A DNA stretch of 41,962 bases. It comes from Oscillospiraceae bacterium. Its GTDB lineage: Bacteria > Bacillota > Clostridia > Oscillospirales > Oscillospiraceae. Each line of letters opens with the position of its first letter. The first letter of the stretch is position 1. This document shows, piece after piece, positions 14,867 through 24,322 of the stretch. The stretch covers positions 1 through 41,962 of the forward strand of contig JAGFXR010000014.1 in assembly GCA_017861365.1 (NCBI GenBank), given 5' to 3'. The notes below the pieces were generated by a model, which ran no database searches, had not been told where the DNA came from, and was given only the letters and a program-made list of their open reading frames with translations. The position numbers were made by a program, and so were the translations under genes.

Positions 14867-16186
14867 TCACTCCTCGATTTCCCCGGTTAAGTCCCCGTCA
14901 CTAACACCGGTGGCCAGAACCTTCACAAACGCGCCCGCCGGAACCGTGCCCCCGGCGGTGAAATAGATGTGGCCGTCCACATCGGGAGAATCAACGTAGG
15001 AGCGGCCCACATAGCAGCCCGCCTCTTTGTCGAAGCCCTCACAGAGCACCTCCAGCGTCTCCCCCAGGCGGCTCTCATTAAACGCGTCCATCACCCGGGA
15101 CTGAAGCTCCACCAGCAGCTCCGTCCGGCGGCGGGCAAGCGCTCCGTCCACCTGATCCGGCATGGCGGAGGCCGGGGTACCCTCCTCGGGAGAGAACGAG
15201 AACACGCCGGCGCGCTCGATCTTCTCCTCTCGGAGAAAGGCGCACAGTTCCTCAAATTCTTCCTCACTCTCGCCGGGCAGGCCTACAATCATGGAGGTGC
15301 GGAGTACCAGCCCTTCGATATTCTCCCGCAGGGCATGAATCAGAGAACGGATTTCCGCGCCGGTTCCCCGGCGGTTCATGCTGGATAAAATCCTGTCGCT
15401 GATATGCTGGATGGGAATATCAATATATTTTACAATTTTAGGTTCCTGCGCGATGACCGAAATCAGCTCGCCATTCACCTCATCCGGATAAAGGTAGTGG
15501 AGGCGAATCCAACGGAAGTCAAGTTGGCACAGCTGCCTTAACAGCTCCGGCAGGCGGCGCTCTCCGTACAAATCCAGCCCATAACGAGTAATGTCCTGCG
15601 CCACCACAATGAGCTCCCGCACCCCGCTATTGCAGAGTTCCCGAGCCTCCTCCAGAAGAGATTCCATCGACCGACTGCGGTATTTCCCCCGCAGAGAGGG
15701 AATGACACAGTAGGAACACCGATTGTCGCAGCCCTCGGCAATTTTCAAATAAGCGGTGTAGGTGGGCGTCGCCAGAATACGCGCACCCTCTTCAAATGTA
15801 TGATCAATGTCTCCAAAGGAGGCCACGGTCTCTCCCGCCATCACCCGGTCAATGGCGGTGACAATTTCAGGATAGCTTCCTGTGCCCAGTACCGCGTCCA
15901 CCTCGGGCAGTTCTTCCAGAATTTGATCCTGATATCGCTGGGACAGACAGCCGGTTACAATGATTTTTTGCAGGCTTCCGCTCTCCTTCAGTCCGGCCAT
16001 CTCCAAAATGGTGTCAATCGCCTCACTTTTTGCGCTGTCCACAAATCCGCAGGTGTTCACCACCGCCACCGCCGCAGACTCAGGCTCAGCCACCACAGTA
16101 TACCCGGCGGTCTCCACCAGCGCCATCATCTGCTCGGTATTGACCAGATTTTTGGCACAGCCAAGGGAAATAAATGCTACTTTCAC
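14867..16186 (-). CDS. rimO: Ribosomal protein uS12 methylthiotransferase RimO
   Basis: Radical SAM methylthiotransferase that adds a methylthio group to the conserved Asp of ribosomal protein S12. 439 residues. The N-terminal MTTase domain carries the auxiliary iron-sulfur cysteines C10, C46 and C80 (SLGCAKN, NTCGF, TGCLSQ). The radical SAM cluster is C153-x3-C157-x2-C160 (GCDNRCSYC). The C-terminal TRAM domain ends near 435 (GRSYVDSPDVDGHIYF); the DSPDVDG motif favours RimO over MiaB. Start ATG at 16186, AAAGGAG 4 bases ahead. In the minus-strand run after recX. Confidence 0.96.
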   Translation of the reverse strand: MKVAFISLGCAKNLVNTEQMMALVETAGYTVVAEPESAAVAVVNTCGFVDSAKSEAIDTILEMAGLKESGSLQKIIVTGCLSQRYQDQILEELPEVDAVLGTGSYPEIVTAIDRVMAGETVASFGDIDHTFEEGARILATPTYTAYLKIAEGCDNRCSYCVIPSLRGKYRSRSMESLLEEARELCNSGVRELIVVAQDITRYGLDLYGERRLPELLRQLCQLDFRWIRLHYLYPDEVNGELISVIAQEPKIVKYIDIPIQHISDRILSSMNRRGTGAEIRSLIHALRENIEGLVLRTSMIVGLPGESEEEFEELCAFLREEKIERAGVFSFSPEEGTPASAMPDQVDGALARRRTELLVELQSRVMDAFNESRLGETLEVLCEGFDKEAGCYVGRSYVDSPDVDGHIYFTAGGTVPAGAFVKVLATGVSDGDLTGEIEE

Positions 16187-16223
16187 ATGATTCTCCTTTG
16201 ATTTTATCCCAATGAACGGAACT

Positions 16224-16850
16224 TTAATCCTCTGTGTCCGCTCCCAAACGGCGCAGAGCCGCGCTGATTTCCGCCCAGGTGTACCCCCTCCGGGAAAGCG
16301 CGTCGGACACGCGCTTTAATTCCCGGCGGTCGGGGCTGGAGCAGGTCAGCTTTTTCCGCAGAAACGCGTCTATGGCGTCGGAGGAATCCTCCAGCTCCGC
16401 CAGAGCGTCTTCCCAAAATTCCCGGGGAACCCCCCGCCGATAGAGCTCATCTCTGAGCTTATAGACCCCGTAGCCCTTAGCGGCATAGTGGCTCACCAGC
16501 TTTTTCGCATATTCCCCGTCGTTTAAAAGCCCCAGCTCCTCCAGCCGGTCGGCAACCTGCTGCACATCATCCTCCGAAGGGGTCTCACGCCCGGCCAGCT
16601 TTGTGATCAGCTCCTGCCGGGAAAAAGGCCGCGCCGCCAGAAGCTGCAGGGCCTTCTCCTTCAGCGCCGAACAGTTTGCCGCCCGGCTCAGCTGCTCCAG
16701 CGTGCGATTGTCCAGCTCCATACCGGCGTAAAGCGAAAAGTCCACCAGCTCGGACTCACTGACCCGCAGGATCGCTCCGTCCTCCAAGTGGATCAGCCAA
16801 CGGTTTTTAACCCGCTGGGAGCGCTCAATCCTCTGAATCAAAACCGCCAT
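16224..16850 (-). CDS. recX: Regulatory protein RecX
   Basis: Binds RecA filaments and modulates their activity. 208 residues, all-helical three-tandem-repeat fold, recognised by [19 protein letters not shown], then [35 protein letters not shown] and a C-terminal [14 protein letters not shown]. The start is the ATG at 16850, since GAGGA lies 8 bases ahead; this places the first 26 bases inside the end of recA, so the two are coupled. An in-frame upstream ATG (16874) lacks a ribosome site. Followed by rimO after 37 bases. Confidence 0.9.
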   Translation of the reverse strand: MAVLIQRIERSQRVKNRWLIHLEDGAILRVSESELVDFSLYAGMELDNRTLEQLSRAANCSALKEKALQLLAARPFSRQELITKLAGRETPSEDDVQQVADRLEELGLLNDGEYAKKLVSHYAAKGYGVYKLRDELYRRGVPREFWEDALAELEDSSDAIDAFLRKKLTCSSPDRRELKRVSDALSRRGYTWAEISAALRRLGADTED

Positions 16851-17946
16851 CTTCAAAATCCTCAGCGGAAACATCCACGGCGCGTCCCGCCGCCTTCGCC
16901 GCTACCTGAGACTGGCGGCTCATCAGCTTGTAAGAGTCCTTACGAATGGCGGCTTCAAGATCTGCCTCCTTATCGGGATTGTCCTTCAGCCACTGTTTGG
17001 CGGCGTCGCGGCCCTGTCCCACCCGGAGATCGCCCATGGAGTACCAGGAGCCGCTCTTCTGCATCAGGTCGAGCTTAATCCCCAAATCCACCAGATCCCC
17101 CGCCTTAGAGATACCTTCGCCGTACATAATATCAAATTCCGCCTCACGGAAGGGAGGCGCAACCTTATTCTTAACGATTTTGGCCCGGGTGCGGTTACCG
17201 ATCACCTCGGTCCCATTTTTAATGACCTCTATCTTGCGCACCTCCAGCCGTACGGAGGCGTAAAACTTCAGTGCCCGCCCGCCGGTGGTCACCTCGGGAT
17301 TGCCATAGGAAATCCCCACCTTTTCACGCAGCTGGTTGATAAAAATCACAATGCAGTTGGTTTTGGCAATGGAGCCCGCCAGCTTGCGCAGAGCCTGGCT
17401 CATCAGTCGGGCCAGCAGCCCCACATGGGAATCGCCCATGTCGCCTTCGATCTCCGCTCTGGGCGTCAGGGCCGCCACGGAGTCCACCACCACCACGTCC
17501 ACCGCGCCGGAGCGCACCAGAGCCTCGGTAATTTCCAGCCCCTGCTCGCCGGTGTCCGGCTGAGAAATCAGCATGCTGTCGATGTCCACGCCCAGCGCTC
17601 TGGCATAGGAGGGGTCCAGCGCATGCTCCGCGTCCACGAAGGCCACCTCGCCGCCCCGCTTCTGTGCTTCCGCCACAATGTGGAGTGCCAGAGTGGTTTT
17701 TCCGGAGGATTCGGGACCGTAAATCTCAATGATGCGCCCCTTAGGGACACCGCCGATCCCCAGCGCCAGATCCAGTGAGAGGCATCCGGTGGGGATGGCC
17801 TCCACCACGACGCCGGTGTTCTCACCTAAACGCATAATAGAACCCTTACCGTAGGCTTTTTCAATCTGAGCCATAGCAGTTTCCAGCGCTTTTTTCTTGT
17901 CCGACGCGGGTGCGGGACTTTCAATCGGCTTTTTCTTTTCCGCCAT
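16825..17946 (-). CDS. recA: Recombinase RecA
   Basis: ATP-dependent strand-exchange protein and SOS co-protease. 373 residues. Walker A GPESSGKT at 77-84; [22 protein letters not shown] covers Walker B and loop 1; loop 2 and [17 protein letters not shown] are intact; the C terminus is acidic ([12 protein letters not shown]). The N-terminal extension [16 protein letters not shown] is a little longer and more charged than usual. Start ATG at 17946 with AAAGGAACGTTGACA ahead. Only 60 bases separate it from prmC, with no consensus promoter seen, so it is probably read from the operon promoter at 19928-19956, next to a LexA-like palindrome. Followed by the overlapping recX. Confidence 0.97.
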   Translation of the reverse strand: MAEKKKPIESPAPASDKKKALETAMAQIEKAYGKGSIMRLGENTGVVVEAIPTGCLSLDLALGIGGVPKGRIIEIYGPESSGKTTLALHIVAEAQKRGGEVAFVDAEHALDPSYARALGVDIDSMLISQPDTGEQGLEITEALVRSGAVDVVVVDSVAALTPRAEIEGDMGDSHVGLLARLMSQALRKLAGSIAKTNCIVIFINQLREKVGISYGNPEVTTGGRALKFYASVRLEVRKIEVIKNGTEVIGNRTRAKIVKNKVAPPFREAEFDIMYGEGISKAGDLVDLGIKLDLMQKSGSWYSMGDLRVGQGRDAAKQWLKDNPDKEADLEAAIRKDSYKLMSRQSQVAAKAAGRAVDVSAEDFEDGGFDSED

Positions 17947-18006
17947 TGTCAACGTTCCTTTCCGGTTGGGGCTTCTCTTCCCAATATAACTGCAAAACAC
18001 CCGTTA

Positions 18007-18870
18007 TTAATGATTACAGACACCCTCTACCACCCGCCAGATCTGGGCGGTATCACGTTGGGTCTGAATACTCTCGTAGCCATGTTCCAACAAAATTTTT
18101 TCCACATCGCCCACCTGGCCCTGGCCCACCTCAAAGAGGAGGGTTCCGCCTTTGCACAGGGCTTTGTCCCATTTTTTTGCCACCGCGCGGTAAAATTCCA
18201 GCCCATCCGCGCCGCCGTCCAGAGCCAGATGCGGCTCGTAATCCCGCACCGACACATCAAGCCCGTCAATGTCGCGGGTTGCGATGTAGGGCGGGTTGCA
18301 GACGATGAGCTGAAATTCTCCCATGGCGGAAACCGGCTTTTCCAGCGCGTCGGCCGCCACGGCGGTCACCCGGCCGGCCAGACTATTTCTGCGGATGTTC
18401 TGACGGCAAATTCGCAGAGCCCCTTCGGATACATCGGCCAGCACCACCCGGGTGGAAGGCACGTGGGCTGCAACAGCCAGACCGATGCAGCCGCTGCCCG
18501 CACACAGATCCAGAACACGGATATCCGTCCCTGCTTCTTTGGCAACCGCAATGGCCCGTTCTGCCAAAACCTCCGTATCCGACCTGGGAATCAGCACCTC
18601 CGGAGAGATGTCCAGGGGCATACCATAAAATTCCCACTCCCCCAGAATATAGGCCACAGGTTCTCCCGAAAGTCTTCGGCGGGTGATTTCCTCCAGCCGT
18701 TCTTCCACTTCTAGGGCAGCATAGAGGGTTCTGTCCCGGTAAAACTCGTCTCTGGTCTTTCCCGTGGCAAAGCAAACCAGCTCCCGCGCCTCCAGCTGCG
18801 CTTCCTCCACACCCACTTCCCGCAGCTTCTGCCGCAAATCCAAGTATAGATTATTATAAGTACTTGCCAA
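18007..18870 (-). CDS. prmC: Peptide chain release factor N5-glutamine methyltransferase PrmC
   Basis: Methylates the Gln of the GGQ motif in release factors 1 and 2. 287 residues. N-terminal helical domain; SAM-binding motif VLDLCAGSGCIGLA (about 119-132); catalytic NPPY at 192-195; IPRSDTEVL is the usual pre-motif. The start is the TTG at 18870, 6 bases after GAGGTGA; an ATG two codons earlier (18876) sits directly on that ribosome site and is too close. prfA, the usual neighbour, is absent; YqhQ is upstream as in many Firmicutes, and recA follows. Confidence 0.94.
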   Translation of the reverse strand: MASTYNNLYLDLRQKLREVGVEEAQLEARELVCFATGKTRDEFYRDRTLYAALEVEERLEEITRRRLSGEPVAYILGEWEFYGMPLDISPEVLIPRSDTEVLAERAIAVAKEAGTDIRVLDLCAGSGCIGLAVAAHVPSTRVVLADVSEGALRICRQNIRRNSLAGRVTAVAADALEKPVSAMGEFQLIVCNPPYIATRDIDGLDVSVRDYEPHLALDGGADGLEFYRAVAKKWDKALCKGGTLLFEVGQGQVGDVEKILLEHGYESIQTQRDTAQIWRVVEGVCNH

Positions 18871-18928
18871 GGGCATTCACCTCACAGCGGCCGTTTTCTG
18901 ATCTCTGATTCTGACCCGCGCAGCGCGG

Positions 18929-19879
18929 TTACCAGCGGTCCGCGCCCTCTTTCTCAGGCAGTACCCGGTTGAGGGCCTCGATGGAAACCTCCAGCATGGA
19001 GTCATCGGGCTCTCTGGTGGTAAAATTCTGTAACCACATGCCCGGCGCCCGCACCAGGCGGCAGAGCAGATTGTCATAGCGTCCTACAAAGCGGTTGATT
19101 TCATAGCTGATTGCCACCAGCACCGGGAGCATCAGAAGGCGCGTCGCAAGGCGGATCCAAGGGCTGGACCAACTGAAGCCCAGCAGGGCAAACACCAGAA
19201 TTGAGACAATCATAATGACAAACAGGAAGCTGGTGCCGCAGCGTGGGTGATGCTTCGGCTGCTTGCGGACATTTTCCACTGTCAGCTCCAGTCCGGCCTC
19301 GTAGCAGAAGATGGTCTTGTGCTCCGCTCCGTGATAAGAAAACACCCGTTTCATGTCCTTCATATTGGAGATCGCGATGAGATATCCTAAGAAAAGGCCG
19401 ATGCGGATAAAGCCTTCAATGAGATTGCGCAGAAAATTGCTCTGGACATAGGGCGTAATGAGGCCGGTCAGCAGGGTGGGCAGAATAAAAAACAGCCCCA
19501 CCGAGAAACCGATTCCCACCACCATTCCGATGGTGACAATGATCGAGGTAAGCTTTTCATCGGAAAAATGCTTCTCCAGCCAGAGATCAAATTTGGAGGG
19601 CTGCGCATTTTCCTCCTCCGGGTAGTATTCAGCCGACCACATCAGCGCCTTTACCCCGTTTTTCATGGAGCTGCCGAAAACGCCGACTCCCCGGAGAAAC
19701 GGCACCTTCCACAGGCCGCTCTTCCGCTGGCTCTCGCTCTCGGTAACCGCCAATCCGCCGTCGGGCTTGCGCACTACCGCCGCCCGTTTGGTGGGTCCCT
19801 GCATCATCACGCCTTCAATTAACGCCTGGCCTCCGCAGGTTGTCTTAAACTTGCTCTGATTTTCAGGTTCTTTCGACAT
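18929..19879 (-). CDS. yqhQ: DUF1385 membrane protein (YqhQ family)
   Basis: A 316-residue membrane protein, role not established. Conserved DUF1385 marks: GGQALIEGVMMQGP near residues 16-29, the FLRGVGVF segment, YHGAEHKTIFCYE (a possible metal-binding H-x3-H near 180), HPRCGTSFL, and about five membrane helices. Start ATG at 19879 with GGAGATAACAC ahead. It heads the operon with prmC and recA, 49 bases after a consensus-spaced promoter. The DUF1385-prmC pairing is widespread in Firmicutes. Confidence 0.9.
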   Translation of the reverse strand: MSKEPENQSKFKTTCGGQALIEGVMMQGPTKRAAVVRKPDGGLAVTESESQRKSGLWKVPFLRGVGVFGSSMKNGVKALMWSAEYYPEEENAQPSKFDLWLEKHFSDEKLTSIIVTIGMVVGIGFSVGLFFILPTLLTGLITPYVQSNFLRNLIEGFIRIGLFLGYLIAISNMKDMKRVFSYHGAEHKTIFCYEAGLELTVENVRKQPKHHPRCGTSFLFVIMIVSILVFALLGFSWSSPWIRLATRLLMLPVLVAISYEINRFVGRYDNLLCRLVRAPGMWLQNFTTREPDDSMLEVSIEALNRVLPEKEGADRW

Positions 19880-19927
19880 GTGTTATCTCCGTTCATTCAG
19901 AATGTCTGACAAAACCATTCCCCGATG

Positions 19928-19956
19928 ATTGTATCAAATTTCACGATGAAATGCAA
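19928..19956 (-). promoter_or_regulatory. Promoter of the yqhQ-prmC-recA-recX-rimO-pgsA operon
   Basis: Minus strand: -35 TTGCAT (19951-19956), 17-base spacer, -10 TACAAT (19928-19933). Leader of about 40 bases. No terminator was seen between yqhQ and pgsA. Confidence 0.7.
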
Positions 19957-19965
19957 CACCGTTTA

Positions 19966-19977
19966 GAACTTATGTTC
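19966..19977. promoter_or_regulatory. LexA-like palindrome GAAC-N4-GTTC
   Basis: GAACTTATGTTC, a palindromic match to the Firmicute LexA core GAAC-N4-GTTC. It lies 9 bases upstream of the -35 of the operon that includes recA, overlapping the histidine kinase stop codon. A site of this form is expected by chance less than once in a window this size, so its placement is suggestive but not proof. No lexA gene is in the window. Confidence 0.45.
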
Positions 19978-21370
19978 CAATCGGCAGGCGGATGGTTACG
20001 ATACAGCCGTTTTCCTCGGCGTTGCCGATCTCCAGCGTTCCGTTGTGCCGGTTCACGATCTCGTCGCATACCGCCAGACCAATCCCGCTGCCTCTGGCTT
20101 TGGAGCTGCCCTTGTAGAATTTATATTTCACATGAGGCAGCTCATCCTCGGGAATCCCAGGGCCGTAATCCCGGATGGTGATCACCGCCGACTCTCCCTG
20201 CCGTTCAATCGCGATGTCAATCCGCTTACCTGACCCGCCATGCTTGGCGGCGTTGTCCAGCAAATTACAGAACACCTGCCGCAGCCGCTGGGAATCTCCG
20301 TGAAACGGCGGGAATTCCTCTCCGTCATCCCGATAACAGAGCGTAATACCTTCCCGTCTAAAAAACTCTCTGTAGGTATACACCGCGTCCTCCAGCTCCG
20401 CCTTCAGGTCAAGCTGTTCAATGGAGAGGGTAAAGCGCCCGTCCTCAATGCGGGAAAACTCCAGGAGCTCCTCCACCATATTGGTCAGGCGGCGCGCCTC
20501 GCTGACGATGATCCCCATCCCCTTTTTTGCCTCTACGGGATCATGGACTTCCCCTCCGGCAATGGTCTCGGCCCAGCCGTTGATGGCGGTCAGGGGCGTA
20601 CGAAGCTCATGGGATACCGAGGAGATAAACTCTGATTTCATTTTTTCCGACTGGTTGATGCGGGCAGACATATCGTTGATGGCGTCGGTCAAATCGCCGA
20701 TCTCGTCATCGTACTTTTTATCCATCTGAATTCCGTAGCTGCCCGCCGCGATTCGTTTCGCCGTTTCCGTGACATTGCGGACGGGGTCAACGATGGAGCG
20801 GATGAAGTAAATGCTGGTAAAATAGATCAGCCCCAAAATAACCAGCCCCACCGCCACGGCAATGGCGATGATAATGACCACCTGCTGATCCACGCTCTTG
20901 AGGGAGGTGACAAAGCGCACCACCCCAACCACGGAATCGTTATATTTAATTGGCGCCGAGACCGCCATAATATGCTCTCCTGTGTCGGGAGAATTTCCCG
21001 TCCACGTGGTGGTGACGCCGCTGGTGATGGCCTCAGAGATATCCGGTGTTCCCGGTGATGTGCCTGCGGTCAGTCCATAGGAGGACAGACGGATACTCCC
21101 GGTACGGCTTAAGAACTGAAGCTCCAGCATATTTTTTTCCTCAAAGCCGGAAACATAGCTTGCGGCGTTGCTTAAAAATTCGCTCTCCGTGGAATAGTTT
21201 AAAAACTCCGTCGCCATCAGCGCCTTGGCCTCCAGCCCGCTGGCCATACTGGAGTAATAATAGCTTGCCATTGCGATGGAAAAGGCCGCAACACCCAGCA
21301 AGACAATCCCAACCAAAACCAAAACGGTATTCATCATCCAACGTTTCCTGATGCCCTTGAGCTTCAGCAT
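19970..21370 (-). CDS. Sensor histidine kinase with extracellular domain
   Basis: A 466-residue two-component sensor. Membrane helix 1 about 13-37, extracellular domain about 38-163 (sCACHE/PAS-like in size), helix 2 about 164-190, HAMP to about 242, then HisKA with H254 (SVSHELRTPLTAI). ATPase domain: N box NLLDNAAKHG, G1 DYGPGIP, and GSGIGLAVCDEI. The LRTPLTAINGWAETI sequence is typical of PhoR/WalK-type kinases. It follows the response regulator by 50 bases and shares its operon with the FG-GAP lipoprotein ahead, an obvious candidate for a surface sensing partner. The stimulus is unknown. Confidence 0.9.
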   Translation of the reverse strand: MLKLKGIRKRWMMNTVLVLVGIVLLGVAAFSIAMASYYYSSMASGLEAKALMATEFLNYSTESEFLSNAASYVSGFEEKNMLELQFLSRTGSIRLSSYGLTAGTSPGTPDISEAITSGVTTTWTGNSPDTGEHIMAVSAPIKYNDSVVGVVRFVTSLKSVDQQVVIIIAIAVAVGLVILGLIYFTSIYFIRSIVDPVRNVTETAKRIAAGSYGIQMDKKYDDEIGDLTDAINDMSARINQSEKMKSEFISSVSHELRTPLTAINGWAETIAGGEVHDPVEAKKGMGIIVSEARRLTNMVEELLEFSRIEDGRFTLSIEQLDLKAELEDAVYTYREFFRREGITLCYRDDGEEFPPFHGDSQRLRQVFCNLLDNAAKHGGSGKRIDIAIERQGESAVITIRDYGPGIPEDELPHVKYKFYKGSSKARGSGIGLAVCDEIVNRHNGTLEIGNAEENGCIVTIRLPIGT

Positions 21371-21420
21371 CCGCGGCCCTCCTCTCCTGAAATCTTTCAG
21401 CTACGTCCTCCAAGGACACG

Positions 21421-22110
21421 CTACACTCCCCATTTATACCCAAACCCCCACACGGTAGTGACATAGCACGGATTGGTGGGGTCATCTTCAATTTTGATGC
21501 GAAGGCGGCGGACATTGACGTCCACGATTTTGACCTCTCCGAAGTAATCCCGCCCCCACACCGCGTCCAGAATCTCCTCCCGGGATAATGCCTTCCCCGG
21601 ATTTTCCATAAACAGTTTGATTACGGAGTATTCCACCTGAGTCAGCTTGATGCGCTGGTCGTTTTTCTCCAGGGTGCGGTTACGGGTATTGAGCCGAAAG
21701 GGCGGCTGGACCAGTTCGCCGCTGTCATTGAAGGCTTCCCCGCCCGCCCGGCGGAACAGCGCGTCTACCCGGGCGGTCAGCTCTGCCGGGGAAAAGGGTT
21801 TTGTGACATAGTCATCCGCGCCCGTCATCAATCCGGTCACCTTATCCATTTCCTGCGTGCGGGCAGTCAGCATAATGATCCCGATCTGGGAATCGCTGGC
21901 CCGGATGCGGCGGCAGACCTCAAACCCATCCATATTGCCCGGCAGCATGATATCCAGAAGGGCAACCTTGACATCAGGATTCCGGCGCAGCTGCGCCAGC
22001 GCCTGTTCCCCATCGGACGCCTCAATAATCTCATAGCCCGCCCGCTTTAAATTAATTACGACAAAGCTTCTGATGTTGTCTTCATCTTCCAGCACAAGTA
22101 CCTTTTTCAT
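21421..22110 (-). CDS. OmpR/PhoB-type response regulator
   Basis: A 229-residue regulator paired with the kinase after it. Receiver domain with LVLEDEDN, phospho-acceptor D53 (LLDIMLPGNMDGFEV) and DDYVTKPFS. The loop after the phospho-acceptor reads LPGNMDGF, one residue longer than the usual LPGMDGF. The winged helix ends WGFGYKWGV; the segment WGRDYFGEVKIVDVNVRRLR is the recognition region. Start ATG at 22110, with GAGGAGG about 8 bases ahead and 2 bases after the lipoprotein stop; an upstream in-frame start at 22134 lies inside that gene. Tight packing indicates coupled translation. Confidence 0.9.
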   Translation of the reverse strand: MKKVLVLEDEDNIRSFVVINLKRAGYEIIEASDGEQALAQLRRNPDVKVALLDIMLPGNMDGFEVCRRIRASDSQIGIIMLTARTQEMDKVTGLMTGADDYVTKPFSPAELTARVDALFRRAGGEAFNDSGELVQPPFRLNTRNRTLEKNDQRIKLTQVEYSVIKLFMENPGKALSREEILDAVWGRDYFGEVKIVDVNVRRLRIKIEDDPTNPCYVTTVWGFGYKWGV

Positions 22111-22112
22111 AG

Positions 22113-23465
22113 TTAGCCCTCCTCGATGCTCCATTCCGATTGAATCAGCTCAAACCGGGAAATGACACCGTCCTCATCGAGCCCGCACTGCCATGAGTTC
22201 TCATTGAACTCCGCCACATAAATGGCGTTGTCGGTCTCGGGCAGCAGCTGGAACCGGGGATCCAGTTGGGCGCGGTTGTACCGGTTGGAGCCCGTCAGCT
22301 TATAGATGGACAAAAACGGCTGCGGCTCCTCGCCGTCCTGTGTCCAATGGGCAAATGTGGTCTGCTGAACCCCCAGCAAAGGACTGCTCTGGGTAATCGT
22401 GATCTCACCGACCCACGCGTCCGGCACGATAAAATACCACCCTTCGCTGTCGTTGTGGAAGGTTGTGTAAACCAGTGTTGCCCGTCCCTCACTGTCATAT
22501 TGATACCAATGCAGCAGCCACAGATTTTCAGTATCGTCGCTATCCTCCCCGTAAACAGGAACCAACTCGGGACTGGGCACCTCCAAAATGGAATCGCCGT
22601 TGACATCCTGCGGATCTTCCTTGGAATAATAGCAAATGGTATCGCTGCTCATACTGGTTGTCTCCTGCATTGTGACATTTTCCAGTACATTGTTGCGCAG
22701 GGCAAAAATATCGGTCAGAACGCCGCCATTCATTCCAAAGGACGAGGTCACAAACACGGCGGGCACATGATTCGTTAGGTAGCCGCTGCGCAGGGAATTA
22801 ATCCCGGTGACATTAAGAGACATGGGCGCGCTGGAGGAAAGCAGCATCACGCCGTCCGAATAATCGTAATATTCCGCCCGGTTGTTACTCTCCGTGCTGT
22901 CTACCTGAAGCAGGATGATCTCATCCTGCTGGTCACCATCCAAATCTGCCATCTCAAATTTGGTGTAGCCGCTGCGCATCAGCTCCACCTGGTCCTTGAG
23001 AGAATAAGCCGCCAGCGTGTGGACATTTTCACTCAGCTGCCAGCTGACAATCAGCTCCCTATCCTTGGTTCCGCCGATATCCTCATAATCAATGGAATAA
23101 ATGGCCGAGCCTTCTCCTTCAATGCTATAGGCAGTACTGTAATTACCGTCCTGATCCTGTTGGAACACATAAATTTTCAGCGGCTTCTCCGCACTGCTCA
23201 CCCGGAAGAACGCCACAGCGGATTCCTGAATCCCGTCTCCGTCCAAATCCACCAGCTGAACCGTCTGGGTGTTGCTCCCCGAAAGCGGCGCGGCATATTC
23301 CGCTCCCAGCTGCGCGCTGACCTGGTCAATTTTACTTTTGAGATTGACGTAATCCTGACCGGGGCTGGGCAGCGCGTACAGCTCATCGGGGGATTCCAGC
23401 AGACAGCCGGAGAGCAAACCGCACAGCAGCGCGGACAGCAAGCATATCACGGCCATTCGCTTCAT
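22113..23465 (-). CDS. FG-GAP/VCBS-type lipoprotein
   Basis: A 450-residue secreted lipoprotein of unknown function. The signal peptide ends in a lipobox LLSGC (residues about 17-21), so it is attached to the outer face of the membrane. Repeats of a calcium-loop type occur three times: DLDGDGIQE, DLDGDQQDE and DVNGDSILE, each followed by a hydrophobic strand, as in FG-GAP/VCBS beta-propeller blades. Start ATG at 23465 has GGGGGA 5 bases ahead; two further in-frame starts upstream lack a site. Two bases separate it from the response regulator. An accessory sensing role for the two-component system is an inference from operon structure. Confidence 0.8.
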   Translation of the reverse strand: MKRMAVICLLSALLCGLLSGCLLESPDELYALPSPGQDYVNLKSKIDQVSAQLGAEYAAPLSGSNTQTVQLVDLDGDGIQESAVAFFRVSSAEKPLKIYVFQQDQDGNYSTAYSIEGEGSAIYSIDYEDIGGTKDRELIVSWQLSENVHTLAAYSLKDQVELMRSGYTKFEMADLDGDQQDEIILLQVDSTESNNRAEYYDYSDGVMLLSSSAPMSLNVTGINSLRSGYLTNHVPAVFVTSSFGMNGGVLTDIFALRNNVLENVTMQETTSMSSDTICYYSKEDPQDVNGDSILEVPSPELVPVYGEDSDDTENLWLLHWYQYDSEGRATLVYTTFHNDSEGWYFIVPDAWVGEITITQSSPLLGVQQTTFAHWTQDGEEPQPFLSIYKLTGSNRYNRAQLDPRFQLLPETDNAIYVAEFNENSWQCGLDEDGVISRFELIQSEWSIEEG

Positions 23466-23513
23466 TGTCATCCCCCATATCATTCGCAACGGAATCATCT
23501 CACCGTTTCAATC

Positions 23514-23534
23514 AGTACTCAGTACTTAGTACGT
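23514..23534. repeat. Three tandem 7-bp repeats (AGTACTC/AGTACTT/AGTACGT)
   Basis: Direct repeats of a heptamer whose core AGTACT is itself a palindrome, about 50 bases ahead of the lipoprotein start codon and touching the last base of the EamA remnant's stop codon. Spacing of 7 bases does not put them on one helix face. A binding site or a slippage scar are both possible. Confidence 0.5.
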
Positions 23535-24106
23535 TATTTTAACATACCAAAAAGGAATTTGGTATCTCTTTTCGAAATTTTTCTGTGCTGTGGCGCCATT
23601 GCGCCAGCATTCCGTTCAGCGTGCCTTCCAACCGCGCGCGGAGCGTCAAACCGCAGCCCCGCCAGCGTCAGCGCCGTTCCCAAGCATGTCATCCACGTGA
23701 TCGGCTCATGCAGCACGATTGCGGATGTAACGATGGTAATGACCGGAATCATATAAAGGTACACGCTGGTTCTGACAGCGCCCAGAATCCTCACCGCCAC
23801 ATTCCATGTGACGTAGCAAAGGGCGCAGGCTCCAAGACCCAGGTACAGCAAATTCAGCAAATAAACAGGATTGGCAAACCGCTCCGGCTGGAAGCGGACA
23901 CCTGTCATAATATAAAGTAATGCCGGAGAAACCGGCACACACCATGATGATATTCTGTTTCTTGTCCGTCAGCCGCAGCCGCCTTGGGCACGCCAGTGTC
24001 AGTGCGGCCAGCCCCATGATAAATTTGAACAGGAGCAGTTCAATCGGCGAAAAACCGGTGAGCAAATTTTAGTTGATGTAAATGTGGTTCCCCAGACCAT
24101 GACCGT
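23534..24106 (-). pseudogene. EamA/DMT-family transporter remnant, frameshifted and deleted
   Basis: Three pieces of one drug/metabolite transporter in order, in different frames. Near 24106-24065: TVMVWGTTFTSTKI, the family's first helix. From 24065: LTGFSPIELLLFKFIMGLAA, running to about 23925. From 23938: VYLLNLLYLGLGACALCY, then VRTSVYLYMIPVITIVTSAI and LHEPITWMTCLGTALTLAGL (the last EamA repeat). One base is lost at the first junction; at the second the frame changes and about 100 residues of the normal middle are missing. The native start is not recognisable, and a stop lies just ahead of the first piece. The family size is about 290-300 residues; no single reading frame here is functional. 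Confidence 0.8.
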
Positions 24107-24251
24107 AAAAAGTCATCAAATGGCCTGAAATTACGTGATTGTTTTTCATTCATCCGCCTTCAAATTCTATTTCATTCATTCCGCTGCTTTCATTATACAC
24201 TGAAATAGCCCGACGGAATAGCAGAAAATCAAAATTTTTGCAAACCAACAA

Positions 24252-24281
24252 AGAAAGACGTACGCAACCGTACGTCTTTCT
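24252..24281 (-). terminator. Perfect 13-bp hairpin after the 46-residue gene
   Basis: AGAAAGACGTACG (24252-24264) and its exact complement (24269-24281) flank a 4-base loop. On the minus strand TTTGTTGGTTTG follows, a weak U-rich tail. It lies 42 bases after the stop of the small gene and is likely its terminator. Confidence 0.6.
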
Positions 24282-24322
24282 GCTTACCCCAGCTCCGGGC
24301 ATTGCCCGCTTCGCGATCCACA

